In this document: positions 28,669 to 29,026 of the stretch, one piece after another
Layout of the letters: every line of letters starts with the position of its first letter
Position numbering within the stretch: position 1 is the first letter of the stretch
DNA from: Piromyces finnis
Lineage: Eukaryota > Neocallimastigomycota > Neocallimastigomycetes > Neocallimastigales > Neocallimastigaceae
Direction of reading: 5' to 3'
NCBI GenBank assembly: GCA_002104945.1
Contig: MCFH01000136.1
Span: forward strand, 1-29,026
Length of the DNA stretch: 29,026 nt
Made by a program: the position numbers and the translations under genes
The notes under the pieces: generated by a model
The model's input: the letters and a program-made list of their open reading frames with translations, nothing else
What the model was told of the DNA's origin: nothing
Database searches by the model: none

Positions 28669-29026
28669 GTGGGAGAAGAAGCACTCCCATCGTCAATAAA
28701 ATAGCTTCAGCTCAGTATCAGTCAATGCCAAGTGAAGAAACAACAAGCCAGAGTGATTGGTCGAAAGAAGAATATGATGAAGAAATCGAAAGTGACTTTG
28801 AAGATACTGATATTAATGAACAGTTCTTTGTATGTGCTAATAAAAGGAAGTTGGATAAAATAAGCAAAGAACAAGATGTAATAAAGAAAAACGACTTCAC
28901 AAAAACTTGAAAAATGATCCTAGACCTATTCTTACACCTGCTCTTAGGAAACGTAAAGCACAAGAATTAGAAAATATACCAATAGATGTTTCTCCTAAGC
29001 AACTGCATCCTTCTATTATTGCTCAA
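28669..29026 (+). pseudogene. Start of pol of E, right copy (runs off window)
   Basis: Counterpart of 22988-23533. In this arm one A is missing in the agaagaagc run (28674-28682; the left arm has agaagaaagc) and one G near 28877 (gatgtaa against gatggtaa), so the frame is broken twice. 28725-28910 reads PSEETTSQSDWSKEEYDEEI as in the left copy. It continues beyond the right edge. Confidence 0.8.

Larger units (their letters stand above)
23174..29026. repeat. Giant palindrome of two head-to-head E copies
   Basis: The plus strand of 26153-29026 is the reverse complement of roughly 23174-26032, around a centre near 26092 with about 90-120 unpaired bases. Both arms contain primer site, leader, gag and the start of pol. 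Differences are mainly 1-2 base indels, more of them damaging in the left arm, which is about 15 bases shorter. The match still holds at the last base, so the palindrome extends beyond the window. Confidence 0.93.

Overview
The window is a gene-poor, extremely AT-rich eukaryotic repeat block. I see no host protein gene, no rRNA and no complete tRNA. All substantial coding capacity belongs to three different Ty3/Gypsy-type LTR retrotransposon families, and the space between them is filled with solo LTRs, inverted repeats and microsatellites. Two families carry a chromodomain-like tail after integrase. Together with non-coding DNA made almost only of A and T, this fits a fungal genome, possibly an early-diverging AT-rich lineage such as an arbuscular mycorrhizal or anaerobic gut fungus. 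The assignment is inference; no marker gene is present to settle it.

Layout. 1-461 is a near-perfect foldback palindrome cut by the window edge. 1056-1650 is the left arm of a long inverted repeat (F) whose other arm lies at 18098-18767. 1656-4969 is an LTR of family A (minus orientation), split by a 2.8-kb non-coding insertion (G, 2105-4915) with TGTCA/TGACA ends. 4971-5795 is a solo LTR of family C with a TACAC target duplication. 5805-12397 is element A1 on the minus strand: shortened 3' LTR, polypurine tract, a single gag-PR-RT-RH-IN-chromo reading frame interrupted by only two in-frame stops, a leader, a candidate self-priming site and a 5' LTR. 12398-15649 is element B, a plus-strand pol remnant (RNase H end, integrase, chromodomain) flanked by LTRs in inverted rather than direct orientation. 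15650-16493 is a second A fragment (A2: gag start, leader, 5' LTR). 17273-18092 is a second solo LTR of family C with TSD TCAAC. 18772-26253 is element E on the minus strand (3' LTR, frameshifted pol and gag, 1.5-kb leader, tRNA-type primer site), fused head-to-head at 25931-26253 to a plus-strand copy of itself that continues to the right edge. The arms of this palindrome are at least 2.85 kb each, and it does not end inside the window.

Function. Each element would have encoded the usual retrotransposon parts: Gag for the particle, protease, reverse transcriptase/RNase H for cDNA synthesis, and integrase with a chromodomain-like tail for targeting. A1 is closest to intact. E appears to use a tRNA primer, with gag and pol in one frame separated by a single UAA. 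A1 lacks a tRNA-type primer site and instead has a 12-nt self-complementarity between the DNA next to its 5' LTR and a site inside that LTR, as in Tf1-type self-priming.

The most striking overall pattern is repeated inverted duplication at four scales (0.46, 3.3, 5.9 and 17.7 kb). It may reflect fold-back or breakage repair, retrotransposon auto-integration, or partly assembly artefact. The arms have diverged, so simple read-chimera copying does not explain all of them.
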